Shown one piece after another: positions 52,123 through 60,579 of a stretch of 64,000 nt of DNA. The DNA comes from JAYZDF01 sp036337945. GTDB taxonomy: Bacteria > Myxococcota > Kuafuiibacteriia > Kuafuiibacteriales > Kuafuiibacteriaceae. The stretch is taken from the NCBI GenBank assembly GCA_036337945.1, contig JAYZDF010000015.1, positions 1-64,000 on the forward strand, read 5' to 3'. The notes beneath the pieces are model-generated. The model saw only the letters and a program-made list of their open reading frames with translations. It was not told where the DNA came from and searched no databases. Numbering within the stretch: position 1 is the stretch's first letter; each line of letters starts with the position of its first letter. Both the position numbers and the translations under genes were made by a program.

Positions 52123-53403
52123 TCAGTCTTCTTCTAACGGCCATCTCATAGAAAAAGTCGTTCCTTTGGGCGTATTGTCTTTGATTGAAATGGTGCCTCC
52201 AGAACTACTGACAATAGTGTGGACTAATGCGAGACCCAGTCCTGAACCACCTTCCTTACTCCTGGTCGTGAAAAAGGCTTCAAACGCTCTTTCGCGCGCT
52301 TCAGGGTCCATACCGACGCCGGTATCAGAAAACTCAAGACAGCACTCAATTTGTGGCCCGGTATCGTCAATCCAAGTTTTCACTGTAAGTGTCCCGCCTT
52401 CTGACATAGCCTGACCCGCATTACCGGATAAATTGTTAATCAGCTGGTGAAATGGGCCTACTGATAACGATATATGGGCAAGCGGTGCTGAAAGTTCGAA
52501 AACCAGTTCAGATTCATCACCGAGCATCGCAGTGAGCATAGTCTTCGAGGCTCGTAAAGTGTCATCAAGTGGAACGGACTGACCCGCATTTTCTATGGTC
52601 TTACCCAACTCTTTGAGCTGTCTTGTAAGGTGGGTTGCTGCCTTTATTGCTCCATCAATCTTCTCTAACTGCTTTTCAACCAGCGGGTGGTCAATCGTTT
52701 CGAATATCGCTACGGAGCCGGCTATCACATTCAGAATATTGCCGTAATCGTGAGCCAAACCACGGGCCATACTTGCCCGACTCGTGGCTTTTTCAAGAAC
52801 TTTTTGCGCCTCTACTCTTTGCTTGAAGTCAGTCAGCTCAAGAATTTGTGCGAATGCTTCTTGGGGGGTATTGGAATGATCACGAACGAGCGACAAGGCC
52901 ATCATCGTGTCCACGTAGCTACCGTCTTTTTTGCGAAAGCGTTTCTCAACTTGAAACTGGGTAATTTCACCGGACAAAAATTTATTCGCCATGCGAAGTT
53001 CCGATTTCCGATCTTCTTCATCGCTCAGGTCGCCGACCCCTCTCCCGATCAGCTCGGACTTTGAGTAGCCCAGGAGTTTTTCAAAAGCCGGATTGATATC
53101 AGTGATGCGACCCGCCAAATCAGACCTCGCCATACCGATCGGAGCATGGTCAAAGGCCAATCGAAAATGGTCATTGGGTTTCATATCCAATTCGCTGGCT
53201 CGGTGCTCTCGCTGAGTGGCCCAAACGAGTTCTGTAAGAAAATTCCGGAGAGGCTTGGCCGGTGCATCCGGAAGAATCCGTATTAGCGATTCAACGCTGA
53301 TTTCGCCAGCCTGGACTTTTTGCATCACCTTCGATGCAATCATCGGCTGAAACCCTTCACCAAAATCGACCCAGAAAGTTTGTACACGCTCCGTTGACTC
53401 CAC
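52123..53403 (-). CDS. PAS-domain sensor histidine kinase
   Basis: A protein of about 426 aa from GTG 53403 (GAGG 5 nt upstream); a TTG five codons earlier is an alternative. Residues about 1-75 are an unrecognised N-terminal domain. A PAS domain follows (about 80-200: HFRLAFDHAPIGMARSDL, GRITDINPAFEKLLGYS), then a histidine-kinase core: H-box ARGLAHDYGNILN, N-box HQLINNLSGNAGQAM, G1 FSDTGVGMDPEARE and G2 GGSGLGLALVHTIV. There is no transmembrane segment, so it senses a cytoplasmic or diffusible signal. No response regulator is adjacent. A near-perfect palindrome 33 nt upstream may control it. Confidence 0.9.
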   Translation of the reverse strand: MESTERVQTFWVDFGEGFQPMIASKVMQKVQAGEISVESLIRILPDAPAKPLRNFLTELVWATQREHRASELDMKPNDHFRLAFDHAPIGMARSDLAGRITDINPAFEKLLGYSKSELIGRGVGDLSDEEDRKSELRMANKFLSGEITQFQVEKRFRKKDGSYVDTMMALSLVRDHSNTPQEAFAQILELTDFKQRVEAQKVLEKATSRASMARGLAHDYGNILNVIAGSVAIFETIDHPLVEKQLEKIDGAIKAATHLTRQLKELGKTIENAGQSVPLDDTLRASKTMLTAMLGDESELVFELSAPLAHISLSVGPFHQLINNLSGNAGQAMSEGGTLTVKTWIDDTGPQIECCLEFSDTGVGMDPEARERAFEAFFTTRSKEGGSGLGLALVHTIVSSSGGTISIKDNTPKGTTFSMRWPLEED

Positions 53404-53435
53404 AACGACCTCACTCAATAGTCTAAGTTCTCCAT

Positions 53436-53455
53436 TTGTCTATGTACAGAGACAA
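53436..53455. promoter_or_regulatory. Near-perfect 20-bp palindrome between histidine kinase and thiD
   Basis: TTGTCT-A-TGTACA-G-AGACAA: only the seventh base from each end breaks symmetry. It lies 33-52 nt upstream of the kinase start and about 75-95 nt upstream of thiD, in the 126-nt divergent region, so it could control either or both genes. Nested TGTACA and AGACAA/TTGTCT elements are typical of dimer- or tetramer-binding sites. Confidence 0.5.
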
Positions 53456-53529
53456 CTAAATAAGTCCTATCATTTACCCTCAAAAAGATTCGCTTTCTCC
53501 GTGAATAAGACGCTGCTACATATGGGCGT

Positions 53530-54369
53530 GTGGAACAAAAACCTAAGAGTGATGATGTAACTCGCGCACCAGTCGCAATGACGATCGCTGGCTCTGACTC
53601 GGGCGGCGGAGCAGGGATTCAGATGGACCTACGAGTGATGTCGTCACTTGGTGTCTATGGATGTACTGCTCTCACCGCGCTGACCGCGCAAAATCCCAAC
53701 GAGGTTCGCAATGTGGTTGGCCAAGATGCAGAGTTTGTTTCAGCACAGGTGCAAACCGTCGTCGATCATTATGAGGTCGCAGCGATCAAAACCGGGATGC
53801 TTTGGTCACAGAGTATTATCAAAACAATTGCCGAGTTTGCAGCGAGCAACCACGACATTCCGTTCATCGTTGACCCAGTGATGATCGCAACGAGTGGCGC
53901 GAAGCTCGTCACGGAAGAAGCCATAAAGACGTATAAAAACGAACTGCTTCCCCTCGCGACATTGATGACACCCAATCTAGACGAAGCCGAAGTTCTTCTG
54001 GATGGGCATTCTATCCAAGAAGACAACATGGAAGCAGCAGCGACAATGTTACGTGAACGGTACAAATGCGATGTTTTGTTGAAGGGCGGACATCTAAACG
54101 GTGATCCTTTCGATGTCCTCGTTTCAGAAAACGGAGCGAAATTTTTTCAGCACGTACGAGTACCTAAAGTAAATACGCATGGAAGTGGCTGCTGTTTGTC
54201 CGCAGCGATTACCTCATATATCGCGCTTGGGAGCGACATCGAAACTGCCGTAACGAAGGCCCTCAACTTTTTACAAAAAGCACTACAGACACCCATAACT
54301 CCTCAGACCGGAGATAATCCCGAACCTTTTCTCGGTGTGGAGAACGCCGCGCGTTCAGCACAGGTCTAA
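53530..54369 (+). CDS. thiD: Hydroxymethylpyrimidine/phosphomethylpyrimidine kinase ThiD
   Basis: A protein of 279 aa from a GTG start. It has the ribokinase-fold signatures of ThiD: TIAGSDSGGGAGIQMDLRVM with the substrate-binding region, TALTAQNPNEV, and near the C-terminus THGSGCCLSAAI with the catalytic anion hole (GSGC). It phosphorylates 4-amino-5-hydroxymethyl-2-methylpyrimidine twice on the way to thiamine. No other thiamine genes are adjacent and I find no TPP-riboswitch-like structure in the 110-nt leader. Its last four bases overlap the convergent hydrolase gene. Confidence 0.94.
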   Translation: MEQKPKSDDVTRAPVAMTIAGSDSGGGAGIQMDLRVMSSLGVYGCTALTALTAQNPNEVRNVVGQDAEFVSAQVQTVVDHYEVAAIKTGMLWSQSIIKTIAEFAASNHDIPFIVDPVMIATSGAKLVTEEAIKTYKNELLPLATLMTPNLDEAEVLLDGHSIQEDNMEAAATMLRERYKCDVLLKGGHLNGDPFDVLVSENGAKFFQHVRVPKVNTHGSGCCLSAAITSYIALGSDIETAVTKALNFLQKALQTPITPQTGDNPEPFLGVENAARSAQV

Positions 54370-55487
54370 GGCTGCTCTAGATGCTTATCAAACCACTGTA
54401 AGGCCGCCTTGTGCTGCCAAGAATGAGCGCCTTGGTGTCTTTCTAAAAGAGCGCGCGTCTGTGAGTTGGATAAGCTATATCCTCTGAAAATACTCTCGAA
54501 TTCCGAAATGGCTTCGGCTACTGGGAACATTTGATCTTTCTCACCGCTGACGTATAAAGCCGCTCTTGGAGCAATCATCAAACCAATATCTGCCTTGTCG
54601 AACCAGCGAATGAGTCCTGGTACGTACTGACATATGTCGTGCTGACTTGTCAGAAAGCGACCTCTGTATGAGCTTAAAAACCCCTGCACGACGACTGCAG
54701 CAACTCGCTCGTCCATGGCAGCGTGAAACATGGCTACTTGTGCTCCAAGACTAAGCCCCGCAACACCGACCTGATTGGGACGAAAGCCATAATGACGTAC
54801 AATAAGATCGAAAGTTCGGACACTATCAGCAATGTAGGTCGCTACGATACTGCGACCCGTCATCAACGCACTTCCGGACGCAATCACGTGCTGCAAATAG
54901 ACGCCAGAATCTCCAAACGTTCTCATATCGGGCGCAACAACGAAAAAATTCGCTTCGGCAAGTTGGTGCGCCGCTGCTCGATGCTGATCTTTTTCTTGAA
55001 CGAAAGGAGGAATACCAGCGACGGCTTTTTTGCCCCCGTGACTATGGCCATGCCATAGGAGGATTGCCCCTCGAGTCTTTGATACATCCTTCGGTCTATA
55101 TACAAAGGCCGTTGTCTTGAAGCCTGGCTCAAGGTGATATGATATTTCTTGCCTTACAAAGCTATTGAATTGAACCGTCTCAAGAAGTTCAACCCTAAAG
55201 TCCGTCATCGCATGCGCTTGATAGTTTAGTACTTCTAGAAATTTCGTTCGCGCAGCCCTCTGCCAACTTCTGAACTCAGTTACTTTATCAGATTTATTCC
55301 ACGACAAGACGGGCGTCGTAGCACTGATACTCGCCTGACTAAATTCAAGAGCATTCCGCGTCACTGCAGACGGCAAACGGGCAGCAGAGTTGGGAGTAGT
55401 CGAATGCGAACATGACAGAGACAAACAGACCGCAAGTGGCGACATGACGCGGCATCTTCGGTCTACAACTTGCCTGAAATGCTTCAT
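54366..55487 (-). CDS. Secreted alpha/beta hydrolase (dienelactone/acetyl-xylan esterase type) lipoprotein
   Basis: A protein of 373 aa. The N-terminus after a basic region is LAVCLSLSCSHST, a lipoprotein signal. The hydrolase core shows AILLWHGHSHGGKKA (oxyanion region), VVAPDMRTFGDSG, the nucleophile elbow GVAGLSLGAQVA with Ser, an acid in YVSGEKDQMFPVAEA and His in HQGAHSWQHKAALQW. This order fits the dienelactone-hydrolase/acetyl-esterase families (PF12715-like). The substrate is unknown; an outer-membrane location is inferred. It overlaps thiD by 4 nt at the 3' end (convergent). Confidence 0.82.
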   Translation of the reverse strand: MKHFRQVVDRRCRVMSPLAVCLSLSCSHSTTPNSAARLPSAVTRNALEFSQASISATTPVLSWNKSDKVTEFRSWQRAARTKFLEVLNYQAHAMTDFRVELLETVQFNSFVRQEISYHLEPGFKTTAFVYRPKDVSKTRGAILLWHGHSHGGKKAVAGIPPFVQEKDQHRAAAHQLAEANFFVVAPDMRTFGDSGVYLQHVIASGSALMTGRSIVATYIADSVRTFDLIVRHYGFRPNQVGVAGLSLGAQVAMFHAAMDERVAAVVVQGFLSSYRGRFLTSQHDICQYVPGLIRWFDKADIGLMIAPRAALYVSGEKDQMFPVAEAISEFESIFRGYSLSNSQTRALLERHQGAHSWQHKAALQWFDKHLEQP

Positions 55488-55545
55488 GCCTACAAACGAC
55501 AGCCTACCACTTTGCGATTGTCAACTGACCGACGAAATAAATCGA

Positions 55546-56793
55546 TTATTCAACCACGCCAGTCTTCTTCAACGACCGCAACAATTGTTCCCAGCGCTGC
55601 TCAAGGCTTCCTGTATAGCCAATGGACATCCTGAGTAGACCAGGAGAAATCCCAGCAGATTCAAGTGCCTCATCAGTGAGTTCACTCGAAGTAGAGCTCG
55701 CAGAGCATGACATCAAAGTATCAAAATATCCCAGACTTACCGCCATGAACCCAAAGCCCTCGCTGTTTTGGAGGTCTTCCATAAGAGCTTCAGCGCGTTT
55801 GCTCGTTCCGGCGTCAATGGTCAGGAGACCGCCGAATCCGTATTCAGGACGTCCAATCTGTTGGAAAAGCTCATGGTCAGGATGTTCTTTGAGGCCTGGG
55901 TAGCCAACAGTAACTCCCAGCTCTTGGAGACGTTCCGCGAAGACTTGGGCTCGGCGCGCGTGCTCTACCATCCTGAGGGACAGATGTGGGACTCGCAGAC
56001 TAATCGAATGCGCCATTTGCGGGTCCATAGTCGGCCCAAGAATCATGAGCGGTCCGTAATGCAAATCCATTAGTGAGCCAATGAAGTCTGACTTACCGCA
56101 CACCGCCCCGGCAATGAAGTCACTCGCGCCATTTACAAATTTTGTGAGTGAATGAACAACAACGTCAGCCCCATGGTCGATCGGTGTAATCGCAAGTGGC
56201 GTGAAAGTGTTGTCGACGATCAGCTTAGCACCGTGTTCATGAGCAATCTCCGCAAGCTTAGGAAGATTAGCAATACGCAGAGTCGGGTTAGACATAGACT
56301 CCACATAGAGAACCTTCGTACGCCCTTGAAAGGCTGACCTCACAGCCGACTCGTCAGACAAATCTACGAAGGTAGTTTCGATCCCACACTTCTGTGGGAA
56401 AAACTCAGCAAGCATTGCCCAAGTTCCGCCGTACAATGTATTCGACGCCACGACATGGTCACCCTGATTGAGAACACCAAGCAAGGCGCATGAAATGGCG
56501 CCCAGCCCGCTTGCTGCGCAATAACCAGCTTCGGCTCCTTCCATGGCAGCAAGTTGTCGACCCAGCACATATACTGTCGGATTAAAGTGGCGACCATATA
56601 GAAAACAACCACCTTCGTCTGGTCCGAGTCTTCCTTGGAAAATCTCCGGCATAGTACCGGCCTCCATAACCGTGAAAGTCGTCGAGGCCTCAATCGACAT
56701 GTTCACACCGCCGTGTTCACCGAATTCGTGCCTTACCGCAGCCAGTCGTTCTACTGGGTCTGTCGGTAATTTGCTGTGTTCCTTTTTTGGCAT
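55546..56793 (-). CDS. PLP-dependent Cys/Met-metabolism enzyme (methionine gamma-lyase/cystathionine-type)
   Basis: A protein of 415 aa from an ATG with GGAG 8 nt upstream. It has the fold type I trans-sulfuration signatures: YGRHFNPTVYVLGRQLAAMEGAE, ASGLGAISCALLG, LYVESMSNPTLR, VDNTFTPL and the PLP-binding Lys in VVHSLTKFVNGASD. Family members are cystathionine gamma-synthase, cystathionine lyases, O-acetylhomoserine sulfhydrylase and methionine gamma-lyase. The NTFTPL and LYGGT segments do not settle which. A stem-forming inverted repeat lies 86-104 nt upstream. No other methionine genes are nearby. Confidence 0.88.
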   Translation of the reverse strand: MPKKEHSKLPTDPVERLAAVRHEFGEHGGVNMSIEASTTFTVMEAGTMPEIFQGRLGPDEGGCFLYGRHFNPTVYVLGRQLAAMEGAEAGYCAASGLGAISCALLGVLNQGDHVVASNTLYGGTWAMLAEFFPQKCGIETTFVDLSDESAVRSAFQGRTKVLYVESMSNPTLRIANLPKLAEIAHEHGAKLIVDNTFTPLAITPIDHGADVVVHSLTKFVNGASDFIAGAVCGKSDFIGSLMDLHYGPLMILGPTMDPQMAHSISLRVPHLSLRMVEHARRAQVFAERLQELGVTVGYPGLKEHPDHELFQQIGRPEYGFGGLLTIDAGTSKRAEALMEDLQNSEGFGFMAVSLGYFDTLMSCSASSTSSELTDEALESAGISPGLLRMSIGYTGSLEQRWEQLLRSLKKTGVVE

Positions 56794-56878
56794 ATGCTGA
56801 ACTCCTTGAGTGGTTCATGCCCCTTTTCGGAGAGGAATTCAACAAAGGCTAACCCGACTCTCGAACCATAAAGCGAAC

Positions 56879-56897
56879 TTCGACGCATGGCGTCGAA
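56879..56897. promoter_or_regulatory. Inverted repeat upstream of the PLP enzyme
   Basis: Perfect 8-bp arms TTCGACGC and GCGTCGAA around ATG, next to an A/T-rich stretch (AATATATTTA) that could be a -10 region for the leftward gene. It is about 90 nt upstream of that gene's start and 80 nt from the end of the next gene. Operator or RNA hairpin; it lacks the multi-helix outline of a SAM riboswitch. Confidence 0.4.
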
Positions 56898-56977
56898 TAT
56901 ATTTAGAGGTGCGGCTTGTACACGCTAGTGATTCTCCCCATACCGAGGACCCAAAACGCCGGTGGAAGTGTCTCATT

Positions 56978-57718
56978 CTAATCACTCAGGACTTTCAAAG
57001 CCGCGTGGTCTCCTTGAGATATGAGCCGTAGAAGTTGCGGAACCTGATGAAGCTTGATCATTCGGGTAGGTAGATTTCTATCAAAATGACAGTATGCGAC
57101 TGGCGATTGCGAGCGTTTGTTCACTGAGGAGTTGTACATGACGAGTAGACCGTCTGCTTTTCTCTGTTTTGAAGGAATCACTGAAATCGAATAATCACGT
57201 GACCGTTTTTGACCCAGTTTCGATACTTCAGTTTGTAACTCAGCAAGAACAGAGTCTCTGCCCACTCCATCTTCTATTTGAGCTATCGTCTTTTCGCAGT
57301 TACGTTTGAGCTGTAGTCCTTCCCATGAGTTCTTTGTAAAGGGTCGCTGCGGTATCCATGCTGCCTGATGAGCGATTCCAACCGTACTCATCGTAGTCAC
57401 GAAGAAAAGAAAGATTAGGCTTGTGATACTCGCAGACCAGGAAACTTTCCATTGAGAAGAGTCTTCACAGGTGTGTCGGTATAACCAACGACAAAACGAA
57501 TGGAGAACACCAGCGAACACAAAAGTCACCAAAACGAAGAAAGACAGCTCTCTCCAATTAATCTCTGCCGTGAAGACAACATCACGAATAAATCGGAACC
57601 ATCCGAAGAGAAGAGTCAAGATCACACTGAATGGAACGATTAACCCCAGACCAAAAATTAAAAAACACAAGACTAAGAACACGGCTGTTCCGAGAAATAT
57701 TTTTCTACGCCGTGTCAC
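56978..57718 (-). CDS. Membrane protein of unknown function (pair member 2)
   Basis: A protein of 246 aa. Two or three N-terminal membrane helices (FLGTAVFLVLCFLIFGLGLI, FSVILTLLFGWF, LSFFVLVTFVFAGVLHSF), a further helix (SLIFLFFVTTMSTVGIA), then a C-terminal domain of about 120 residues with QLKRNCEKTIAQIEDG and a Cys in VAYCHFDRN. No family recognised. Its ATG overlaps the stop of the upstream gene (ATGA). The paired gene has the same plan, helices followed by a soluble domain, and the two products probably form a complex in the inner membrane (inference). Confidence 0.7.
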   Translation of the reverse strand: MTRRRKIFLGTAVFLVLCFLIFGLGLIVPFSVILTLLFGWFRFIRDVVFTAEINWRELSFFVLVTFVFAGVLHSFCRWLYRHTCEDSSQWKVSWSASITSLIFLFFVTTMSTVGIAHQAAWIPQRPFTKNSWEGLQLKRNCEKTIAQIEDGVGRDSVLAELQTEVSKLGQKRSRDYSISVIPSKQRKADGLLVMYNSSVNKRSQSPVAYCHFDRNLPTRMIKLHQVPQLLRLISQGDHAALKVLSD

Positions 57719-58389
57719 GGTCGCTCCCTGAATGAGTCAGCAGACAAAAGTTTGATTTCTCCGTCAGTAAAGAGAACAAGTCTGCTCTTTTTGTACACAT
57801 CAGGCTCCCAAGCCAACGGCTTTGTCTTTCCAATGAGACCTTCGGTGCTAAATCGATATTCAAACCTCATTTTACTTGGATGAAGTGTGAAAAATAAATC
57901 CTGAGTGACGGTGCTAGAAAAAGCGTTAAGAGGAATTTTTCCGTTATTCTGCTCAGCGTGTTTCCAAATGGCATCTTTGAGAGATTTAAGTTTTTGCCGT
58001 CTCATAGCCAACAAGATTTCATCAGAGCTCTCAATAGGGGCCACGTTATACGTTAGACCGTTTTTCTCCCAAGCTCCCGGAGTAAATAATTCTCTCGCAC
58101 CAGAGATCATGCTGAGTACGATGCTCATTCCGATACCGACCAGAAGCGTTAGAGAAAACGCGCGGCCAAGACTGATACTGGGCAGGAAAGAAAAATCTTT
58201 CTTCAGATGATTCCAGAGGCCTCTAACCAAGAACGCAACGAGTAACATCAAGAACAAAAAAAACGAAATTGTGTCGAGTCTCATACGTGCCCAATCAGAC
58301 AAGTGAATAACAGGCATTCCTGCGATCGCGTTCCCCGCGCCAACAAAAATGCTTATCGCCAGAGAATATGAGAAAACAAATTTCTTCAT
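57715..58389 (-). CDS. Membrane protein of unknown function (pair member 1)
   Basis: A protein of 224 aa from ATG 58389 (MKKFVFSYSLA), which starts with a signal-like segment ending NAIAG; five upstream codons are also open. Two further hydrophobic helices (FFLFLMLLVAFLVRGLW, SLTLLVGIGMSIVLSMI) are followed by a domain of about 110 residues (MRRQKLKSLKDAIWKHAEQNN, KMRFEYRFSTEGLIG). The end LVLFTDGEIKLLSADSF looks like a beta strand pair. I do not recognise the family. It overlaps the next gene by 4 nt. Confidence 0.7.
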   Translation of the reverse strand: MKKFVFSYSLAISIFVGAGNAIAGMPVIHLSDWARMRLDTISFFLFLMLLVAFLVRGLWNHLKKDFSFLPSISLGRAFSLTLLVGIGMSIVLSMISGARELFTPGAWEKNGLTYNVAPIESSDEILLAMRRQKLKSLKDAIWKHAEQNNGKIPLNAFSSTVTQDLFFTLHPSKMRFEYRFSTEGLIGKTKPLAWEPDVYKKSRLVLFTDGEIKLLSADSFRERP

Positions 58390-58437
58390 TCTATGTCGTT
58401 TCAAGCTCTGGAGTTGTCCATTATGATCAACACGTTA

Positions 58438-59298
58438 TTAATAGCGGTTCAGGAAGTTCCAGACAGTTCGTGCGGTTGTTTGAGAGCCGATCGTGTCGGG
58501 CCACCCGTGGCCTTGTCCATCAAGCCGATAGTGCTCGAGGTGTCCGTCACCACTACAATTACTATACACAAAATGATCAGCAGTCCCCTCCGACGACTGT
58601 GACTCCTCTTGGCAATTATATTTTGTTGACCAGTATGTCAGTAAGTCGGGGATATTTCGCATCGGACCCACTTCGCTCCATGATTTCCAATCCCATGAAT
58701 CTTGGTAACTGATGATTCCATCTTCCGTTCCATGAATGTGCATAATTGGAATATTTCTGGGCTGGTTGCATGAGGCCACATTGACAGGCATGGTCCCAGC
58801 AAATGACGCCAGGGCCGTCAATTCATCGCTCATCTGACATGCCAATTCATACGTAAACATGGACCCCAGTGAGTATCCAATTCCATAAATCTTACTGGCG
58901 TTCACATCATGGTTCATCGAGATATCCTCGATGATTTTTCTAACATACCTAATATCTTGTTCTCGCTCGGATGTTGTATTGAGTTGCCATTCACCTTCGT
59001 TTCCATCCACCAATACAGCTTGAGGCAACACTAAAATAAATCCGTTTTCCGAGGCGAGTGTTTCAAATTCTCTTTGTTGAGGAAACTCGATGCCTGCTCC
59101 GCCCCCTCCGTGGAAAGCCAATAACACAGGCGCACTCGTCGAAGTATTTGCGGGTACGAAGATATGGTAGGAGCGCGATTGACCGTCTACGTCGATGCTG
59201 ACAGCCGGAAGCTCAATCGATGCACCACTGCAGCCCGAGCAATAAAGAATAAGCATGCTCGTGAACGAAAGGAAAAAATTTTTAGTACAATTCAACAT
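58438..59298 (-). CDS. PHB-depolymerase/LpqC-like esterase lipoprotein (copy A)
   Basis: A protein of 286 aa. Signal peptide with lipobox-like end LILYCSGCSG. The hydrolase shows the LpqC/poly(3-hydroxybutyrate)-depolymerase layout: LLAFHGGGGAG (oxyanion), LVLPQAV, GIGYSLGSMFTYELA with catalytic Ser in GYSLG, IMHIHGTEDGIISY (Asp) and GHGWPDT (His). It is predicted to be on the cell surface or in the periplasm and to cleave polyester or feruloyl-type esters. The neighbouring upstream gene (59308) encodes a close paralogue with the same motifs, so this is a tandem duplication; they are 9 nt apart and probably co-transcribed. Confidence 0.87.
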   Translation of the reverse strand: MLNCTKNFFLSFTSMLILYCSGCSGASIELPAVSIDVDGQSRSYHIFVPANTSTSAPVLLAFHGGGGAGIEFPQQREFETLASENGFILVLPQAVLVDGNEGEWQLNTTSEREQDIRYVRKIIEDISMNHDVNASKIYGIGYSLGSMFTYELACQMSDELTALASFAGTMPVNVASCNQPRNIPIMHIHGTEDGIISYQDSWDWKSWSEVGPMRNIPDLLTYWSTKYNCQEESQSSEGTADHFVYSNCSGDGHLEHYRLDGQGHGWPDTIGSQTTARTVWNFLNRY

Positions 59299-59307
59299 TG
59301 AGCGAAA

Positions 59308-60294
59308 TTATAGACTGAATTGCTCAAAAAATCTCCATATCACCGTGGCTGTTTGCTGTCCGTCAATAAAATCAGGCCAGCCATGATCGACACCTTCCAG
59401 GCGGAAATGCTCTACACGAACGTTATCCTCGCAATTCTCATAGACATACCTCATTCCATCTTGCCGTTCTGCGTTACAAGCAAACTTCCTTTGCCAGTGG
59501 TCGACCAAACCCGGAACGCCAAACATCCTTCCTACTGAATCCCAGTTTTTCCAGTCCCAAGAAGTGAAATAAGGAATGATCTGATCTTGTGTGCCATGGA
59601 TATGCATGATCCCGATAGCTGAAGGATCAGCGCAATCACGATGGTTCATAGGCATACTGCCAGCATACGAGGCGACAGCGGCAAACTTCGTACTCAAATG
59701 ACACGCAATTTCATAAGTGAACATTGAGCCAAGAGAATAGCCTGTCGCGTAGACTCGCGTCGTATCAAGGGCAAAGTCTGTTGCAATATCCTCAATAAGT
59801 CGCTCCATAAAATCTATATCCTGTCGATTTGAAGAGCCTGTGTTTAGTTGCCATTCTCCCTCGTTTTCAGGCCGTTGTTGAGAGATGGGACGAGCAACAA
59901 CAAAGCCTTCACTCTCTGCTAAATCGTAAAAGAGTTTTTCTTGAGGAAAGGGGTAAAAATTGCCACCGCCACCATTGACCATAACGACCAGCGGTAGCGC
60001 TCGCTGCCTTGCGACCTCAGGGACATACAGCAGATATCGACGAGTCTCATCACCAACAAGAACTTCGAAAGTCTCAGCCTTTGGTAAATTATCAACCTCT
60101 GTCCTCGTTCCACTATCGACACTCGTCGATGGAGTCTGATTCATATTGCTTTGAACTTCCGGTGTAGTTTCAACTTGATTGGCGTCAAACAAAGCCGTCC
60201 GAGAACAAGACGACGCGAGCATTGTAAACACACCTAATACTAAACTGACCTTCTTTAGATATACAAAGTTCGTATTGAACGGCTTGAGTCGCAC
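59308..60294 (-). CDS. PHB-depolymerase/LpqC-like esterase lipoprotein (copy B)
   Basis: A protein of 328 aa from a GTG. Signal peptide ends TMLASSCSR (lipobox). A Thr/Ser/Asn-rich spacer (about residues 35-65) makes it longer than copy A. The catalytic motifs are nearly identical: VVMVNGGGGNFYPF, ATGYSLGSMFTYEIA (Ser), IMHIHGTQDQIIPY (Asp) and VDHGWPDF (His). Same role as copy A. The two share EGEWQLNT and the GSMFTYE/MPxN run, showing duplication followed by divergence in the spacer and C-terminal loops, which may shift substrate preference (inference). Confidence 0.87.
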   Translation of the reverse strand: MRLKPFNTNFVYLKKVSLVLGVFTMLASSCSRTALFDANQVETTPEVQSNMNQTPSTSVDSGTRTEVDNLPKAETFEVLVGDETRRYLLYVPEVARQRALPLVVMVNGGGGNFYPFPQEKLFYDLAESEGFVVARPISQQRPENEGEWQLNTGSSNRQDIDFMERLIEDIATDFALDTTRVYATGYSLGSMFTYEIACHLSTKFAAVASYAGSMPMNHRDCADPSAIGIMHIHGTQDQIIPYFTSWDWKNWDSVGRMFGVPGLVDHWQRKFACNAERQDGMRYVYENCEDNVRVEHFRLEGVDHGWPDFIDGQQTATVIWRFFEQFSL

Positions 60295-60385
60295 AAGCTA
60301 AATATAAGGGGAGCTAGACCGAGGAACAATCAGGACTTTCCAGCTAGGGAGAGTATCTCACGCTTTGAATTCCCATAGAATCTCC

Positions 60386-60520
60386 GTGCATCTTAACCGA
60401 CAAAATCAAAGTGCGAATGTCCAACATTCGAAAGGTATTCCACTGGATACTGCTGAACTTGGCAATCTGTTCGACGAAGATATCGAGGCAATATCAAATG
60501 CGTTTATAGCCAAAAAGTAG
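60386..60520 (+). CDS. Possible 44-aa protein
   Basis: A GTG-started frame (or TTG at 60365, 51 aa) in the 285-nt gap between the esterase and MFS genes. It reads QSANVQHSKGIPLDTAELGNL, which looks protein-like, but there is no strong Shine-Dalgarno at a good distance and no family. Kept as a weak candidate; the rest of the gap shows nothing. Confidence 0.2.
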   Translation: MHLNRQNQSANVQHSKGIPLDTAELGNLFDEDIEAISNAFIAKK

Positions 60521-60579
60521 GTATCTCGTGTTTCAGTGCAGGCTTACAGTTCACGAATGACCAGCCCGGCTCTGTAGTG

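Noticed and set aside
53456..53529. Possible TPP riboswitch before thiD
   Set aside because: The leader is only about 110 nt and shows no CTGAGA-type element or second conserved helix.
56830..56890. GGTTCGA on the minus strand resembling a tRNA T-arm
   Set aside because: The flanking bases do not form a T-stem and no acceptor or anticodon arm can be drawn.
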